Positions 24,287 through 33,372 of a DNA stretch of 64,000 nt are shown piece after piece. The DNA lies in NCBI GenBank assembly GCA_943332615.1, contig CALQQB010000001.1, positions 1-64,000 on the forward strand. Direction: 5' to 3'. A program made the position numbers and the translations under genes. The stretch comes from Phenylobacterium deserti. Lineage in GTDB: Bacteria; Pseudomonadota; Alphaproteobacteria; Caulobacterales; Caulobacteraceae. The number at the start of each line of letters is the position of its first letter. Within the stretch, counting starts at the first letter, position 1. The notes beneath the pieces are model-generated. The model searched no databases. It was given only the letters and a program-made list of their open reading frames with translations, and was not told the origin of the DNA.

Positions 24287-25123
24287 ATGTCCCAAGCCGC
24301 TGTCGCCGAACTGGCCGGTGAATACCGCACGCCTCGCAACGCGTTTCAGCAGGCGCCGGGATCCATCCACAACGACGCCGTGGCCTCCAAGCTGGGGTTC
24401 AAGGGCGGAACGGTGCCGGGCTCGGTCCACATGGACCAGTTCGTCCCCATGCTGCTTCAGACCTACGGCGAGCGCTGGTTCGAGACCGGCGACATTTCGC
24501 TCTACTTCACCCAGGCCACTGTCGACGCCGAGCAGGTCCGGGCGGTGGTGACCCCCGGCGAGGGCCGGTCCTGGCTCACGATGTATAACCAGTCTGGCGC
24601 CCTGATCTGCCGCGGCACCGCCAGCGTCCAGGCGCCCGACAGCCTGTCGGAACTGAGCCAGGTGCTGCAGCAGCAGGTCGCCGTCGATTCGTCGAAGCTG
24701 CGCATCCTGGGAGCTTACAAGGTCGGCGACGAAGTCACGGGCATCCCCATCCGGCTCGAGGTGGAAAAGCTGCAGGACAGCCTGAAGCGGATCACCGAGC
24801 CGCACGCGCTCTACACTGAGCGGAACGTCCTGCCGCCGTCGCACATGGTCAGCCTATCGCACCAGGTGCGACCCCGGGTATTGGAGAAGGCTGGCAAGTC
24901 CGTGGGCCTGTTCGGAGCGCTGGAGGTACGCCAGTACCGAGGCCCGCTCCACGCCGGCGTCGACTATGTGGCGCGCACAAAGATGCTGAAGTTCAGCGAG
25001 AGCCCCAAGGCCGAGGCGGTCTGGTACGACGTGGTCATCACCGACCCGAAGTCCGGCCTCGACGTCGCCTGCGTCCAGTACTTCCTGCGCTTCATGAAGG
25101 CCTCTTCGGCGCTGTACGACTAG
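24287..25123 (+). CDS. Hotdog-fold-like protein of unknown function
   Basis: A 278-residue cytoplasmic protein. The start ATG 24287 follows CGGAGGA. The N-terminal part NAFQQAPGSIHNDAVASKLGFKGGTVPGSVHMDQF and the C-terminal RGPLHAGVDYVARTKMLKFSES resemble MaoC-like or thioesterase-like double-hotdog proteins. The usual MaoC dehydratase Asp-His pair is not clearly placed. It precedes the tandem CoA transferase by about 100 bp on the same strand, which supports handling of a CoA ester. Enzyme activity is not assigned. Confidence 0.6.
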   Translation: MSQAAVAELAGEYRTPRNAFQQAPGSIHNDAVASKLGFKGGTVPGSVHMDQFVPMLLQTYGERWFETGDISLYFTQATVDAEQVRAVVTPGEGRSWLTMYNQSGALICRGTASVQAPDSLSELSQVLQQQVAVDSSKLRILGAYKVGDEVTGIPIRLEVEKLQDSLKRITEPHALYTERNVLPPSHMVSLSHQVRPRVLEKAGKSVGLFGALEVRQYRGPLHAGVDYVARTKMLKFSESPKAEAVWYDVVITDPKSGLDVACVQYFLRFMKASSALYD

Positions 25124-25227
25124 GCGTCGTCGGCGAGGAGCCGGCGCCTCATCCTGACCGGTTGGGCGCGCAAAGTGGCAATTGCGCCCGGCGTCCAGGT
25201 CAGCCGATGATGCCCTGCGGAGGAGAC

Positions 25228-27438
25228 ATGCGCCGATTGCTGGACGGACTGACTGTGGTCGAGGCCTCGCGCGGCGTGGCCGTGCGCTACTGTGGACGGC
25301 TGTTCGTGGCACTGGGGGCGACCGTGGTCCGCGCGGCGGGCGGCGACGATCGGACGATCGGCTATGGCGGCGAGGCGGGCGAGGCCTACGGGCGCTGGCT
25401 GGATGCGGGCAAGATCACGGTCGCGCCCGAGGAAGCCATCGACCTCGTGATCGCCGGCCAGGACGCGGATGGCGTGGCGGCCGGCGAGGCGCTGGCCGCG
25501 ACTCTGCCCGGCGCGCCCAGCCTGCTGGTCATCCGCTGGTTCCATCCCGCCGGCCCCTATGCTGCATGGCGGGGCACGGACGAGGTGGTGCAGGCGCTGG
25601 CCGGGGTGGCCTATCCGTTCGGCTTGCGCGAGGGGCCGCCGACTTTGGCCCAGGGTCACGGTCCCCAGATCGCCGGCGGGATCACCGCCTTCAACGCCGC
25701 CCTGGGCGCCCTGATCGCCCGGCCGCGGCCCCGACGGATCGAGACGGACATCTTCGAAGCCTACATGTGCCTCACCGAGACCGGAGCGGTGTCGGCGTTC
25801 ATGGAGGGCGGCGCCTCCGTGCGCCTGGGCGTGAATCGGTTCGTGCCGACCTATCCCTGCTCCAGCTATCGCACCGCTGACGGCTGGGTAGGGGTGACGG
25901 CCCTGACACCGGCCCAGTGGCGCGGGTTCTGCGGTATGATCGGCAAGCCCGAACTGGCTGACGACCCGCGCTTCACCACTACCGTCATGCGGCTGCTGGA
26001 CGGCGATGCGGTCGATGCCCTGTGCGAGCCGCCGTTCATCCATCGCACCACCGCCGAGTGGGTGGCCATGGGCGACGCTGCCCGCGTGCCGATCACGCCG
26101 ATGCCCAACCTGGCGGAGATGCCGAATGCGCCGCACTGGCGCGAGCGCGGCGCGTTCGGGCCGTTCGACGCGACAGATGCCGTCGCGCCGACCATGCCCT
26201 ACCGGATGGCCTTCGACGGCCCCTCGGTTGCGCGGTTTGCGGGAGGGACCCAGGCCGCGCCGCTGTCGGGCCTGAAGGTGGTGGACTTCACCATGGGCTG
26301 GGCGGGTCCGCTCTGCGCCCGCACGCTGGCCGACCTGGGGGCCAACGTCATCAAGATCGAGTCCGACAGCCACCCCGACTGGTGGCGCGGGTGGGAGGCC
26401 GACCAGTCCGGCGATCCGCCGCCGCGCGAGACCAAGTTCAGCTTCATCTCGGTCAACCGCAACAAGCGCGGCATCGTCCTCGACCTGGCGACGCTGGGGG
26501 GCCTGGCGACGGCCAAGGCGCTGGTGGCCGGCGCCGACATCGTGGTCGAGAACTTCGCGGCCGGGATCATGGACCGCCTGGGCCTGGGCCCCGCGGTGCG
26601 GCGCGCCTTAAACCCGGACCTGATCGCCATCTCCATGCCGGCATTCGGCAACGGCGGGCCGTGGTCGGCCATCCGCGCCTATGGCTCGACGGTGGAGCAG
26701 GCGTGCGGCCTGCCGTTCGCCAACGGCCACGACCACTGGCCGCCGTGCCTGCAGCATGTGGCCTATGGGGACCCGCTGGCGGGCCTGTTCGGCGCTAGCG
26801 CGGCGCTGGCGGCGTTGGCAGGCCGCCACCTGACCGGCGGGGCGGAGGTCGATCTGGCGCAGGTGGCCTGCCTGTTCCAGTTCGGAGCCGACGCCCTGGT
26901 GGCGCAGCAACTCAGCGATGTCCCCCTGCCGCGCACTGGCAGCCGCCGGCCCCGCGCGGCGCCGGTGGTCGTGAGCGCCAGCCTGGCCGAGGATGAGTGG
27001 CTGGCAGTGGCCGTGGACGGCCCCGAGGCGTGGCGCGGCCTCTGCGCGGTGCTGGAGCGCCCGGACTGGGCGGATGACCCGACGCTGGCAGATCCTGCCG
27101 GGCGCAATCGCCAGGGCGAGATGATCGAGGCTGCGGTGAGCGCTTGGGCCGCCGAACGCCTGTCGCAGGACGCAGCCGAGGTTTTGCAGGCGGCCGGCGT
27201 TCCCGCTGCGCCGGTGAACCGCATCGACGCCCTGGGCTACCATCCGCAGCTTTCCGACGCCGGGTTTTGGGTGACTATGGAACGGCGCTACGTCGGCTCG
27301 CATATCACGCCTGCCGCGCCGTTCGCTTACGACGGCGTCCGGCCGCCGCTGATCCAGCCCGCGCCGACCCTGGGCCAGCACACGGCCGAAGTGCTCGCCA
27401 ACCTCTGGGACGTTCCCGTCGTCGAGGCGGTCCCATGA
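25228..27438 (+). CDS. Tandem (two-domain) class III CoA transferase
   Basis: A 736-residue protein made of two CaiB/BaiF domains. The N-terminal domain (about 1-340) starts RLLDGLTVVEASRGVAVRYCG. The C-terminal domain (about 350-736) starts LSGLKVVDFTMGWAGPLCAR and contains VVENFAAGIMDRLGLG and ISMPAFGNGGPW. The nucleophilic Asp position reads DIFEAYM in domain 1 and DLAQVACLF in domain 2, so neither has the canonical Asp, although domain 1 has a nearby Glu. Tandem architecture is known from DddD and related enzymes. ATG 25228 follows GGAGGAGAC; the ATGA overlap couples it to the next gene. Confidence 0.85.
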   Translation: MRRLLDGLTVVEASRGVAVRYCGRLFVALGATVVRAAGGDDRTIGYGGEAGEAYGRWLDAGKITVAPEEAIDLVIAGQDADGVAAGEALAATLPGAPSLLVIRWFHPAGPYAAWRGTDEVVQALAGVAYPFGLREGPPTLAQGHGPQIAGGITAFNAALGALIARPRPRRIETDIFEAYMCLTETGAVSAFMEGGASVRLGVNRFVPTYPCSSYRTADGWVGVTALTPAQWRGFCGMIGKPELADDPRFTTTVMRLLDGDAVDALCEPPFIHRTTAEWVAMGDAARVPITPMPNLAEMPNAPHWRERGAFGPFDATDAVAPTMPYRMAFDGPSVARFAGGTQAAPLSGLKVVDFTMGWAGPLCARTLADLGANVIKIESDSHPDWWRGWEADQSGDPPPRETKFSFISVNRNKRGIVLDLATLGGLATAKALVAGADIVVENFAAGIMDRLGLGPAVRRALNPDLIAISMPAFGNGGPWSAIRAYGSTVEQACGLPFANGHDHWPPCLQHVAYGDPLAGLFGASAALAALAGRHLTGGAEVDLAQVACLFQFGADALVAQQLSDVPLPRTGSRRPRAAPVVVSASLAEDEWLAVAVDGPEAWRGLCAVLERPDWADDPTLADPAGRNRQGEMIEAAVSAWAAERLSQDAAEVLQAAGVPAAPVNRIDALGYHPQLSDAGFWVTMERRYVGSHITPAAPFAYDGVRPPLIQPAPTLGQHTAEVLANLWDVPVVEAVP

Positions 27439-28712
27439 GCGATGGCCTCCGCCGGGCCAGGTCCGTGGCCCTGGTGGCCAGCGGCAACTTCCTCGAGATG
27501 TACGACTTCCAGGTCTACGGCTTCTATGCCGCCGCCATCGGCGCGACCTTTTTCCCCAAGGGCGACGCTTACGCGGCCCTGATGCTGTCGCTGGCCACGT
27601 TCGGCGCCGGTTTCCTGATGCGGCCGGTCGGCGCCATCGTGCTGGGCGCCTATATCGACCGCCATGGCCGGCGGGTAGGCCTGTTGGTCACCCTGGCGCT
27701 GATGGCGGTGGGCACCCTGACCATCGCGGTGACGCCGCCCTATGTCGCGCTGGGACTGGCCGCGCCGATGCTGGTGCTGCTGGGCCGGCTGATCCAGGGG
27801 TTCTCGGCGGGTGTCGAGCTGGGCGGGGTCTCGGTCTATCTCTCCGAAATCGCCACGCCGGGCCGCAAGGGCTTCTACGTGGCCTGGCAGTCCGCCAGCC
27901 AGCAGGTGGCGGTGATCTTCGCCGCCGTGCTGGGCATCCTGCTGACCCGCCATCTGGGCGCTGAAGGCGTGAAAGCCTGGGGCTGGCGCATCCCCTTCCT
28001 GGTCGGCTGCGCGCTGATCCCGTTCCTGTTCCTGATGCGTCGGCGGATGGTCGAGAGCCCGGCCTTCGCCGTCCGCACCCATTCCGCCCCGACGCTGCGT
28101 GAAGCCTGGGCTATGGTGGCGCAGAACTGGGACACGGTGCTGCTGGGTATGATGCTGGTCACCATGACCACGGTGTCGTTCTACACGATCACCGCCTACA
28201 CCCCGACGTTCGGCACCAAGGAACTGCACCTGCCGGCCGAGAGCACCTTCCTGGTGACGGTCTGTGTGGGCCTGACCAACCTCATACTGCTACCGGTGAT
28301 GGGTGCGCTGTCAGACAGGGTCGGACGCGCGCCGCTGCTGATCGGGGCGACCGTGGCGGCGCTGGCCACGGCCTATCCGGCCCTGCGCTGGCTGGTGAGC
28401 GAGCCCAGCTTCGGCCGCCTGCTGATGGTGGAACTGTGGCTGGCGGTGATCTTCTCTACCTACAATGGCGCCATGGTGGTGTTCCTGACCGAGGTGATGC
28501 CCGAGCGGGTGCGGACCAGCGGCTTCTCGCTGGCCTACAGCCTGGCCACCGCCCTGTTCGGTGGCTTCACCCCGGCCATCGCCACGGGCCTGATCCACGA
28601 AACCGGCGACAAGGCCATGCCCGGGGCCTGGCTCTCAGTCGCCGCCCTGCTCGGTCTGATCGGCGCGCTGGTCCTGCGACGACGCCAACTCAGCGCGGCG
28701 GAGGCCGTTTAG
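27435..28712 (+). CDS. MFS transporter of the metabolite:H+ symporter (MHS) type
   Basis: A 425-residue major facilitator with about 12 membrane segments. It has the MHS hallmarks ASGNFLEMYDFQVYGFYA in helix 1, GAYIDRHGRRVGL in loop 2-3 and RLIQGFSAGVELGGVSVYLSE in helix 4. The related family includes citrate, alpha-ketoglutarate and tricarballylate carriers, so an organic acid is the likely substrate. Translation is coupled to the tandem CoA transferase (ATGA overlap), pointing to uptake of the acid that enzyme activates. Its 3' end overlaps the convergent EF-hand gene by 23 bp. Confidence 0.88.
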   Translation: MSDGLRRARSVALVASGNFLEMYDFQVYGFYAAAIGATFFPKGDAYAALMLSLATFGAGFLMRPVGAIVLGAYIDRHGRRVGLLVTLALMAVGTLTIAVTPPYVALGLAAPMLVLLGRLIQGFSAGVELGGVSVYLSEIATPGRKGFYVAWQSASQQVAVIFAAVLGILLTRHLGAEGVKAWGWRIPFLVGCALIPFLFLMRRRMVESPAFAVRTHSAPTLREAWAMVAQNWDTVLLGMMLVTMTTVSFYTITAYTPTFGTKELHLPAESTFLVTVCVGLTNLILLPVMGALSDRVGRAPLLIGATVAALATAYPALRWLVSEPSFGRLLMVELWLAVIFSTYNGAMVVFLTEVMPERVRTSGFSLAYSLATALFGGFTPAIATGLIHETGDKAMPGAWLSVAALLGLIGALVLRRRQLSAAEAV

Positions 28713-29412
28713 GACCGCCGCCGCCCTTGGCGTCTTGGCCCTTGCCGCCGGGCTCCCGCGCATAGAGCCGCTGGGCCGGGGTCGCGTGCAGTTCCGTGAA
28801 CACGATGGCGCCAGCGCCATCCACGTCCAGCAGGTCGAAGCGCCGGTCGGTGGCGGCGCGCCATTCGGGTTTGCTCACCCCCATGGAGACGTCGGCGTCG
28901 GCGCCGCGGATCGGGTGCGGTTCGTTGATCACGCTGTAGGTGGCGGCGCCCTGGGCGCGGGTGTCGAGCACATTGCGGCTGAGCGGCCCGGGTTGGCCGC
29001 CGCCAAATCCTCCGAAGGTCGGCTGGGTGATCTCCGGGACTAGCTCGTTTTCCCAGCGGGTGACCTCGGGCATGCTGATCTGGCCGTCCGAGTTGGCGTC
29101 CAGGGTCTTGAACCAGGTCTCGGCGTCGGCCCGGAACTCTTCGCGGGTCAGCCGTCCGTCGTGGTCGCGATCGGCCTGGGCGAACCAGGCGGCGACCGGG
29201 TAGGGCGCGCCCAACGGCGCCCGGAAGGGCTGGCCGGCCGGGCTGATGAAGAGCTGGGCCCGAGGCCGTGGCGGGCCGTCCTCCTGTTCGTCATCGGCGC
29301 CGAAGCTGCGCGGCCCGCCCGGCCCATCCCGGCCGCGGTCCGGGCCGCCACCGGCGCAGCCCGCGACCAGCAGCGCCAGCGCCACCACTGCAATTCCTGC
29401 CTTCACCCGCAT
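28690..29412 (-). CDS. EF-hand lipoprotein
   Basis: A 240-residue protein with a lipoprotein signal peptide (VVALALLVAGC), acylated at Cys. Three EF-hand-like loops follow: DRDHDGRLTREEF, DANSDGQISMPEV and DVDGAGAIVFTEL, the last imperfect. These would bind calcium outside the inner membrane. A Gly/Pro/Arg-rich linker follows the lipobox, and the C-terminus is also Gly/Pro-rich (GGGGPKRPPPR). ATG 29412 begins a proper lipoprotein leader; the longer ORF start at 29454 would bury it. The role is unknown, perhaps calcium sensing or envelope structure. Confidence 0.78.
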   Translation of the reverse strand: MRVKAGIAVVALALLVAGCAGGGPDRGRDGPGGPRSFGADDEQEDGPPRPRAQLFISPAGQPFRAPLGAPYPVAAWFAQADRDHDGRLTREEFRADAETWFKTLDANSDGQISMPEVTRWENELVPEITQPTFGGFGGGQPGPLSRNVLDTRAQGAATYSVINEPHPIRGADADVSMGVSKPEWRAATDRRFDLLDVDGAGAIVFTELHATPAQRLYAREPGGKGQDAKGGGGPKRPPPR

Positions 29413-29509
29413 GCCGACTCCCTGACGTCGAGGCTCACTGACGTCGAGGCTCAAGCATCCCTCTCAAAGCGGCGCGGTGATGTCCAGGCCGCTACAATCG
29501 GCGCAGGCG

Positions 29510-30547
29510 TCAGTACTTGCCGAAGCGAATCTCGGATCCGCCTGCGGGCAGGTCAATGAACATGCCGTCCTGGGCCAGCCGCCAATCCAGCTTACCGCCG
29601 TCGTCCATGCCCTTGGTGAAGGCCTCCGGCGTAAAGAACGGCAGCCCGGCCTGGGTGAGATGGCTGAGGACCAGGGCTTTGACGCCGGCGGCGCGCGCCA
29701 GGTCGGCGGCCTCCACCGGCGTGGTGTGATAGGTCAGGGTGTCGGTCATCAGCGAGCTCATCCGCGCGTTGCCCAACGTGGCCAGGCCCGCCGCCATCTG
29801 GCGGGTCATGCTGGCGTTCTGGGCTTCATGGATCAGCACGTCGGCGCCTTTGGAGGCGACGCCAAGCGGCGGCCAGGGGCGGGTGTCGCCGCTGATCACC
29901 ACGGAGCGGCCCTTGTAGTCGAAGCGATAGGCGAAAGCCGGCGAGATCGGATCGTGCGCCACGCGGATCGCGGTCACGGTGAGGTCACCATCCTTCCAGG
30001 CGACGGCGGTCCCATCGGCAGCCGGTATGGTGATCACCTTGGCCTTCAGCAGGCCCGCGGCGAGGTCGAACTTGAACGCGCCGTGCTCGTGGTGCGCTTT
30101 GCGGAAGCCGTGGTCGTTTTCGTAGGCGAGGTTGAGGCCAGTCGCGAGCTTGTCGACCCCGGACGGGCCGACCACGGCCATGGCCGCCGGCCGGCCTGAC
30201 ACCCAGCTCTGCAGGTTGAACTCGCCCAGATCGCCGATGTGATCGGAGTGCAGGTGAGTGATGAACACCGCCTTGGTGGTGGCCACCGGCAAGCGCCACA
30301 GCGTCAGGTTCTCAGTTGACTCAGGGCCCACATCGACGATGTACAGCGCGCCGCCGACCTGGATGGCCGTGCACGGCTTGGCCCGGCCGACGACCGGCAA
30401 GGGCCCCGACGTTCCACAGAAGATCACCCGCAGGCCGTCGGCCGCCATTGGTGCTGTCGCCGGCGGCTGGGCCTGGGCGCCAAGGGGCATGAGCGTCAGC
30501 GCCGCGAGCGCCAGGGTCATCCGCATAAACCATCGAACCGCAGACAT
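29510..30547 (-). CDS. Exported MBL-fold metallo-hydrolase
   Basis: A 345-residue metallo-beta-lactamase-fold protein with a signal peptide (MTLALAALTLMPLGAQAQ). The metal site is THLHSDHIGDLGEF, with a later SGDTRP block and an Ala-Leu-rich VKALVLSHL segment carrying the last His. The family-type start is IFCGTSGPLPVVGRAKPCTAIQVGG, as in RNase Z or arylsulfatase-like periplasmic hydrolases. ATG 30547 follows GGAAGGA. The substrate is unknown; location and the nearby sulfatase make an ester or lactone cleaving role plausible. Confidence 0.82.
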   Translation of the reverse strand: MSAVRWFMRMTLALAALTLMPLGAQAQPPATAPMAADGLRVIFCGTSGPLPVVGRAKPCTAIQVGGALYIVDVGPESTENLTLWRLPVATTKAVFITHLHSDHIGDLGEFNLQSWVSGRPAAMAVVGPSGVDKLATGLNLAYENDHGFRKAHHEHGAFKFDLAAGLLKAKVITIPAADGTAVAWKDGDLTVTAIRVAHDPISPAFAYRFDYKGRSVVISGDTRPWPPLGVASKGADVLIHEAQNASMTRQMAAGLATLGNARMSSLMTDTLTYHTTPVEAADLARAAGVKALVLSHLTQAGLPFFTPEAFTKGMDDGGKLDWRLAQDGMFIDLPAGGSEIRFGKY

Positions 30548-30648
30548 CGGATATCCTTCCGCCAACCCGCAAATCGCGGATTTAGTGACACGTATCATGC
30601 TATTACTTTTGGCGAGCCGGCGACGATGAATTTTTCAGGGGGACGCGA

Positions 30649-31299
30649 ATGACGCTCAGCTACGATCTCTACTGGTCCTTCAGGTCGCCCTATTCCTACA
30701 TGGTCGTGCCGCGCCTGATGGCTCTGGAGGCGGAATGCGACGTCGCCTGCAACGTGCGGCCAGTCTATCCGCTGGCGGTGCGTACGCCGGAGTTCTTCGA
30801 GACCCGAGACCCGCTCTGGATGCCTTACTTCATGACCGACGTGTTCCGGGAGGCTGCCTTCCTGGGCCTGCCATTCCGCTGGCCGAGACCCGATCCGGTG
30901 CAGCAGGCGCCGGGCATCGGCTACCGCATGCAGCAACCCTACATCCACCGGCTCACCCACCTGGGCGTGGCAGCGGGAGAGCGCGGCCGGGGCCTCGCGT
31001 TCCTGAAAGAGGCCAGCCACACGATCTGGAGCGGTGAGATCGACAACTGGCAGGAGGGCGATCATCTGGCCCGCGCCGCCGAGCGCGCCGGCCTCGACTA
31101 TGCCGAACTCAGCGCGGCGGTGGACGGTGACCCGGACCGCCACGCGGCGGTGGTCGAAGAGAACCAGGTCGCCCAGCGCGCCGCCGGCCATTGGGGCGTG
31201 CCGATGATGGTGTTCGCCGACGAACCGTTCTTCGGCCAGGACCGCTTCGACCAGATGCAGTGGCGGATGGGGCAGCAAGGGCTGTCGAAACGGGCCTAA
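30649..31299 (+). CDS. DsbA-family 2-hydroxychromene-2-carboxylate isomerase-like protein
   Basis: A 216-residue thioredoxin-fold protein of the GST-kappa/HCCA isomerase type. The N-terminal SFRSPYSYMV motif carries the active Ser that replaces CxxC, and the C-terminal GHWGVPMMVFADEPFFGQDRFDQM is typical of the family. Members use glutathione to isomerise aromatic-ring cleavage products, notably in naphthalene pathways, but many genomic homologues have other thiol-dependent isomerase roles. It is cytoplasmic and stands alone between divergent and downstream exported-protein genes. A glutathione-linked role is also hinted at by the GST gene at 37.6 kb. Confidence 0.82.
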   Translation: MTLSYDLYWSFRSPYSYMVVPRLMALEAECDVACNVRPVYPLAVRTPEFFETRDPLWMPYFMTDVFREAAFLGLPFRWPRPDPVQQAPGIGYRMQQPYIHRLTHLGVAAGERGRGLAFLKEASHTIWSGEIDNWQEGDHLARAAERAGLDYAELSAAVDGDPDRHAAVVEENQVAQRAAGHWGVPMMVFADEPFFGQDRFDQMQWRMGQQGLSKRA

Positions 31300-31327
31300 G
31301 CTGTCGGGAATCAAAGGGGAGACGGCG

Positions 31328-32875
31328 ATGAGGGAGATCACGACCGCGGTCGTCTGTGGACTGGCGCTACTGGCCGCCGCCAGCGCACCACGCGCGGTCG
31401 CCCAGAAACCACGGCCCCCGAACATCATCGTCATCCTGGCCGACGACCTGGGCTACGGCGACACCGGCGTCTACGGCTCGAAGATCATCAGGACGCCCAA
31501 TATAGATGCGCTGGCCGCCGACGGCGTGCGCTTCACGCAGGCCTATGTCACCCATCCAGTCTGCGCTCCGTCCCGGGCCGCAATCCTGACCGGCCGCTAC
31601 CAGCAGCGCTTCGGCTGGGAGTTCAATCCCGTCGGCCGTGACCGGCAAGGCGGCGTCTCGCAGAGCGAGGCGTTCATCGGCCAGATTCTGAAGACTGCCG
31701 GATATGCGACAGGCATGGTCGGAAAATGGCACCTGGGCGAGGCTCCCGGCTATCAGCCCCTGGACCGCGGCTTCGACGAGTTCTTCGGGATCACCACCGG
31801 CGCCAGCGCCTTCATGACGGCGTTCAAGCCGGGCGACGAGGCCCATACGCCGACTGGCGCCGAAGGCAGCTACCGCACGACCGTCGCCGCTGATCCGCTA
31901 CCGCCCGGCGCCACCGAGATGGATCGCATGGCGTCCGTCCGCCGCATGGCTCCGGTGCGTCGCGGCCGCGAGGTGGTCGAGGTGAGCGACTACCTTACCG
32001 ACGCCTTCACCGACGACGCAGTGCGCTTCATCGGCGCCCACAAGGACAGGCCGTTCTTCCTGTATCTGGCCTACAACGCGCCCCACACGCCGCTGCAGGC
32101 GCCGAAGGCCTACATCGACCGCTACCGGGACGTCGCCGATCCGGGCAAGCGGGTCTACGCCGCCATGGTCTCGGCCCTGGATGACGGCGTCGGCGCCGTT
32201 CGGGCGAAGCTGCGGGCCGAGGGGCTGGAGCGGAACACGCTCATCATCTTCCTCTCTGACAATGGCTGCGCGGGCTATGTCCTGGGGGCTTGCAGCAACG
32301 CCCCGCTGAACGGCTTCAAGGGCATGCACCTCGAAGGTGGCGTGAGGGTGCCCTACATCGTCGCCTGGCCGGGCCGGATCAAAGGCGGCCGGGTCGATGC
32401 GCGCGTGGTCTCAAGCCTCGACATCACCCCCACCGCCGCCGCCCTGGCCGGTGCGACGCTGCCACATGGCACGGATGGCGTGGATCTCTTGCCCTACGTA
32501 ACCGGCCGCAATGCCGCGACGCCGAACCCGACGGTCTACTGGCGCGCCGGCCCCAATTTCGCGATCCGCGATGGGACCTGGAAGCTGTGGTCGGTCAACC
32601 GCGCCGACCCGTCAGAAGCCGCCTCCGCAGGCGCCGAGGTGACCCCCGACGGCGTCCAGGCCACCGTCTCCCCCCTGGGCGCGTACGACATGCTCTATGA
32701 TCTCGCGGCCGACACCGGCGAAGGGCGGAACCTGTCTGCGGCGCGACCGGACATTTTGGCCAAGCTGAAGGCCAGGATCGCGGCGTGGGACAAGGGCAAC
32801 ATCGCCCCCCAGTGGACCAGCATGCGTCAGGCCGTGCGCCGCCAGGATGGCGTACTGGTCAAGATCTACGACTGA
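31328..32875 (+). CDS. Exported arylsulfatase-family enzyme
   Basis: A 515-residue type I sulfatase with a signal peptide (VCGLALLAAASAPRAVA). The metal/active-site start is VILADDLGYGDTGVYG. The formylglycine motif VCAPSRAAILTGR is a perfect CxPSRxxxLTG, so a formylglycine-generating enzyme elsewhere is required. Further family blocks are VGKWHLGEAPGYQPLDRGFDEFFG, AYNAPHTPLQAPK and SDNGCAG. It would release sulfate from an organic ester in the periplasm. The next gene starts 11 bp later and is probably cotranscribed. The specific substrate cannot be read from the sequence. Confidence 0.9.
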   Translation: MREITTAVVCGLALLAAASAPRAVAQKPRPPNIIVILADDLGYGDTGVYGSKIIRTPNIDALAADGVRFTQAYVTHPVCAPSRAAILTGRYQQRFGWEFNPVGRDRQGGVSQSEAFIGQILKTAGYATGMVGKWHLGEAPGYQPLDRGFDEFFGITTGASAFMTAFKPGDEAHTPTGAEGSYRTTVAADPLPPGATEMDRMASVRRMAPVRRGREVVEVSDYLTDAFTDDAVRFIGAHKDRPFFLYLAYNAPHTPLQAPKAYIDRYRDVADPGKRVYAAMVSALDDGVGAVRAKLRAEGLERNTLIIFLSDNGCAGYVLGACSNAPLNGFKGMHLEGGVRVPYIVAWPGRIKGGRVDARVVSSLDITPTAAALAGATLPHGTDGVDLLPYVTGRNAATPNPTVYWRAGPNFAIRDGTWKLWSVNRADPSEAASAGAEVTPDGVQATVSPLGAYDMLYDLAADTGEGRNLSAARPDILAKLKARIAAWDKGNIAPQWTSMRQAVRRQDGVLVKIYD

Positions 32876-32886
32876 GGGAGAATCAC

Positions 32887-33372
32887 ATGGTGAGCCGCAG
32901 GGAGGCCCTGATCGGGGCCGGGATGACGCTGGCCGCCGCGACGCCGGCGCTGGGCCAGTCGGTGAAGCCGCCGCCGGTCAGCCCGGCGCACGCGAAATTC
33001 GCCGCTGAGATCGCCGCGGCCCAGGGCGCGCTGGACGCGTTCATGACCGCCTTCAACGCCCGCGACCTGAAGGGTTTCGAAGCCAGCTTCAACTTCCCGC
33101 ATGTGCGCTTCGCCTCGAACACCGTGCGGACCATCAACCCGGGCGACATGAAGCCGGACATGTTCACCACCGGCTCGCTGGCCGAGTGGGACCACTCCGC
33201 CTGGGCTCGTCGCGCCGTGATCCACGCTGGCGCAGACAAAGTCCACATCGACACCCGCTTCAACCGCTATCGAAAAGACGGCAGCGTCCTGGGCGGGTTC
33301 GACAGCATCTACATCGTCACTCAACTGAACGGCCACTGGGGCGTCCAGGGGCGGTCGAGCTACGCGCCATAG
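32887..33372 (+). CDS. Exported NTF2-like protein
   Basis: A 161-residue protein with a twin-arginine-like leader (VSRREALIGAGMTLAAATPALG). After it comes an NTF2/SnoaL-like domain with AALDAFMTAFNARDLKGFEA and the typical cone-fold end IVTQLNGHWGVQGRSSYAP. The start ATG 32887 follows GGGAGAA and is just 11 bp after the sulfatase stop, so it is in the same operon. It resembles other small exported NTF2-like proteins at 12-14 kb. Its 3' end overlaps the opposing LMW-PTP-like gene by 56 bp. Function is unknown. Confidence 0.75.
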   Translation: MVSRREALIGAGMTLAAATPALGQSVKPPPVSPAHAKFAAEIAAAQGALDAFMTAFNARDLKGFEASFNFPHVRFASNTVRTINPGDMKPDMFTTGSLAEWDHSAWARRAVIHAGADKVHIDTRFNRYRKDGSVLGGFDSIYIVTQLNGHWGVQGRSSYAP

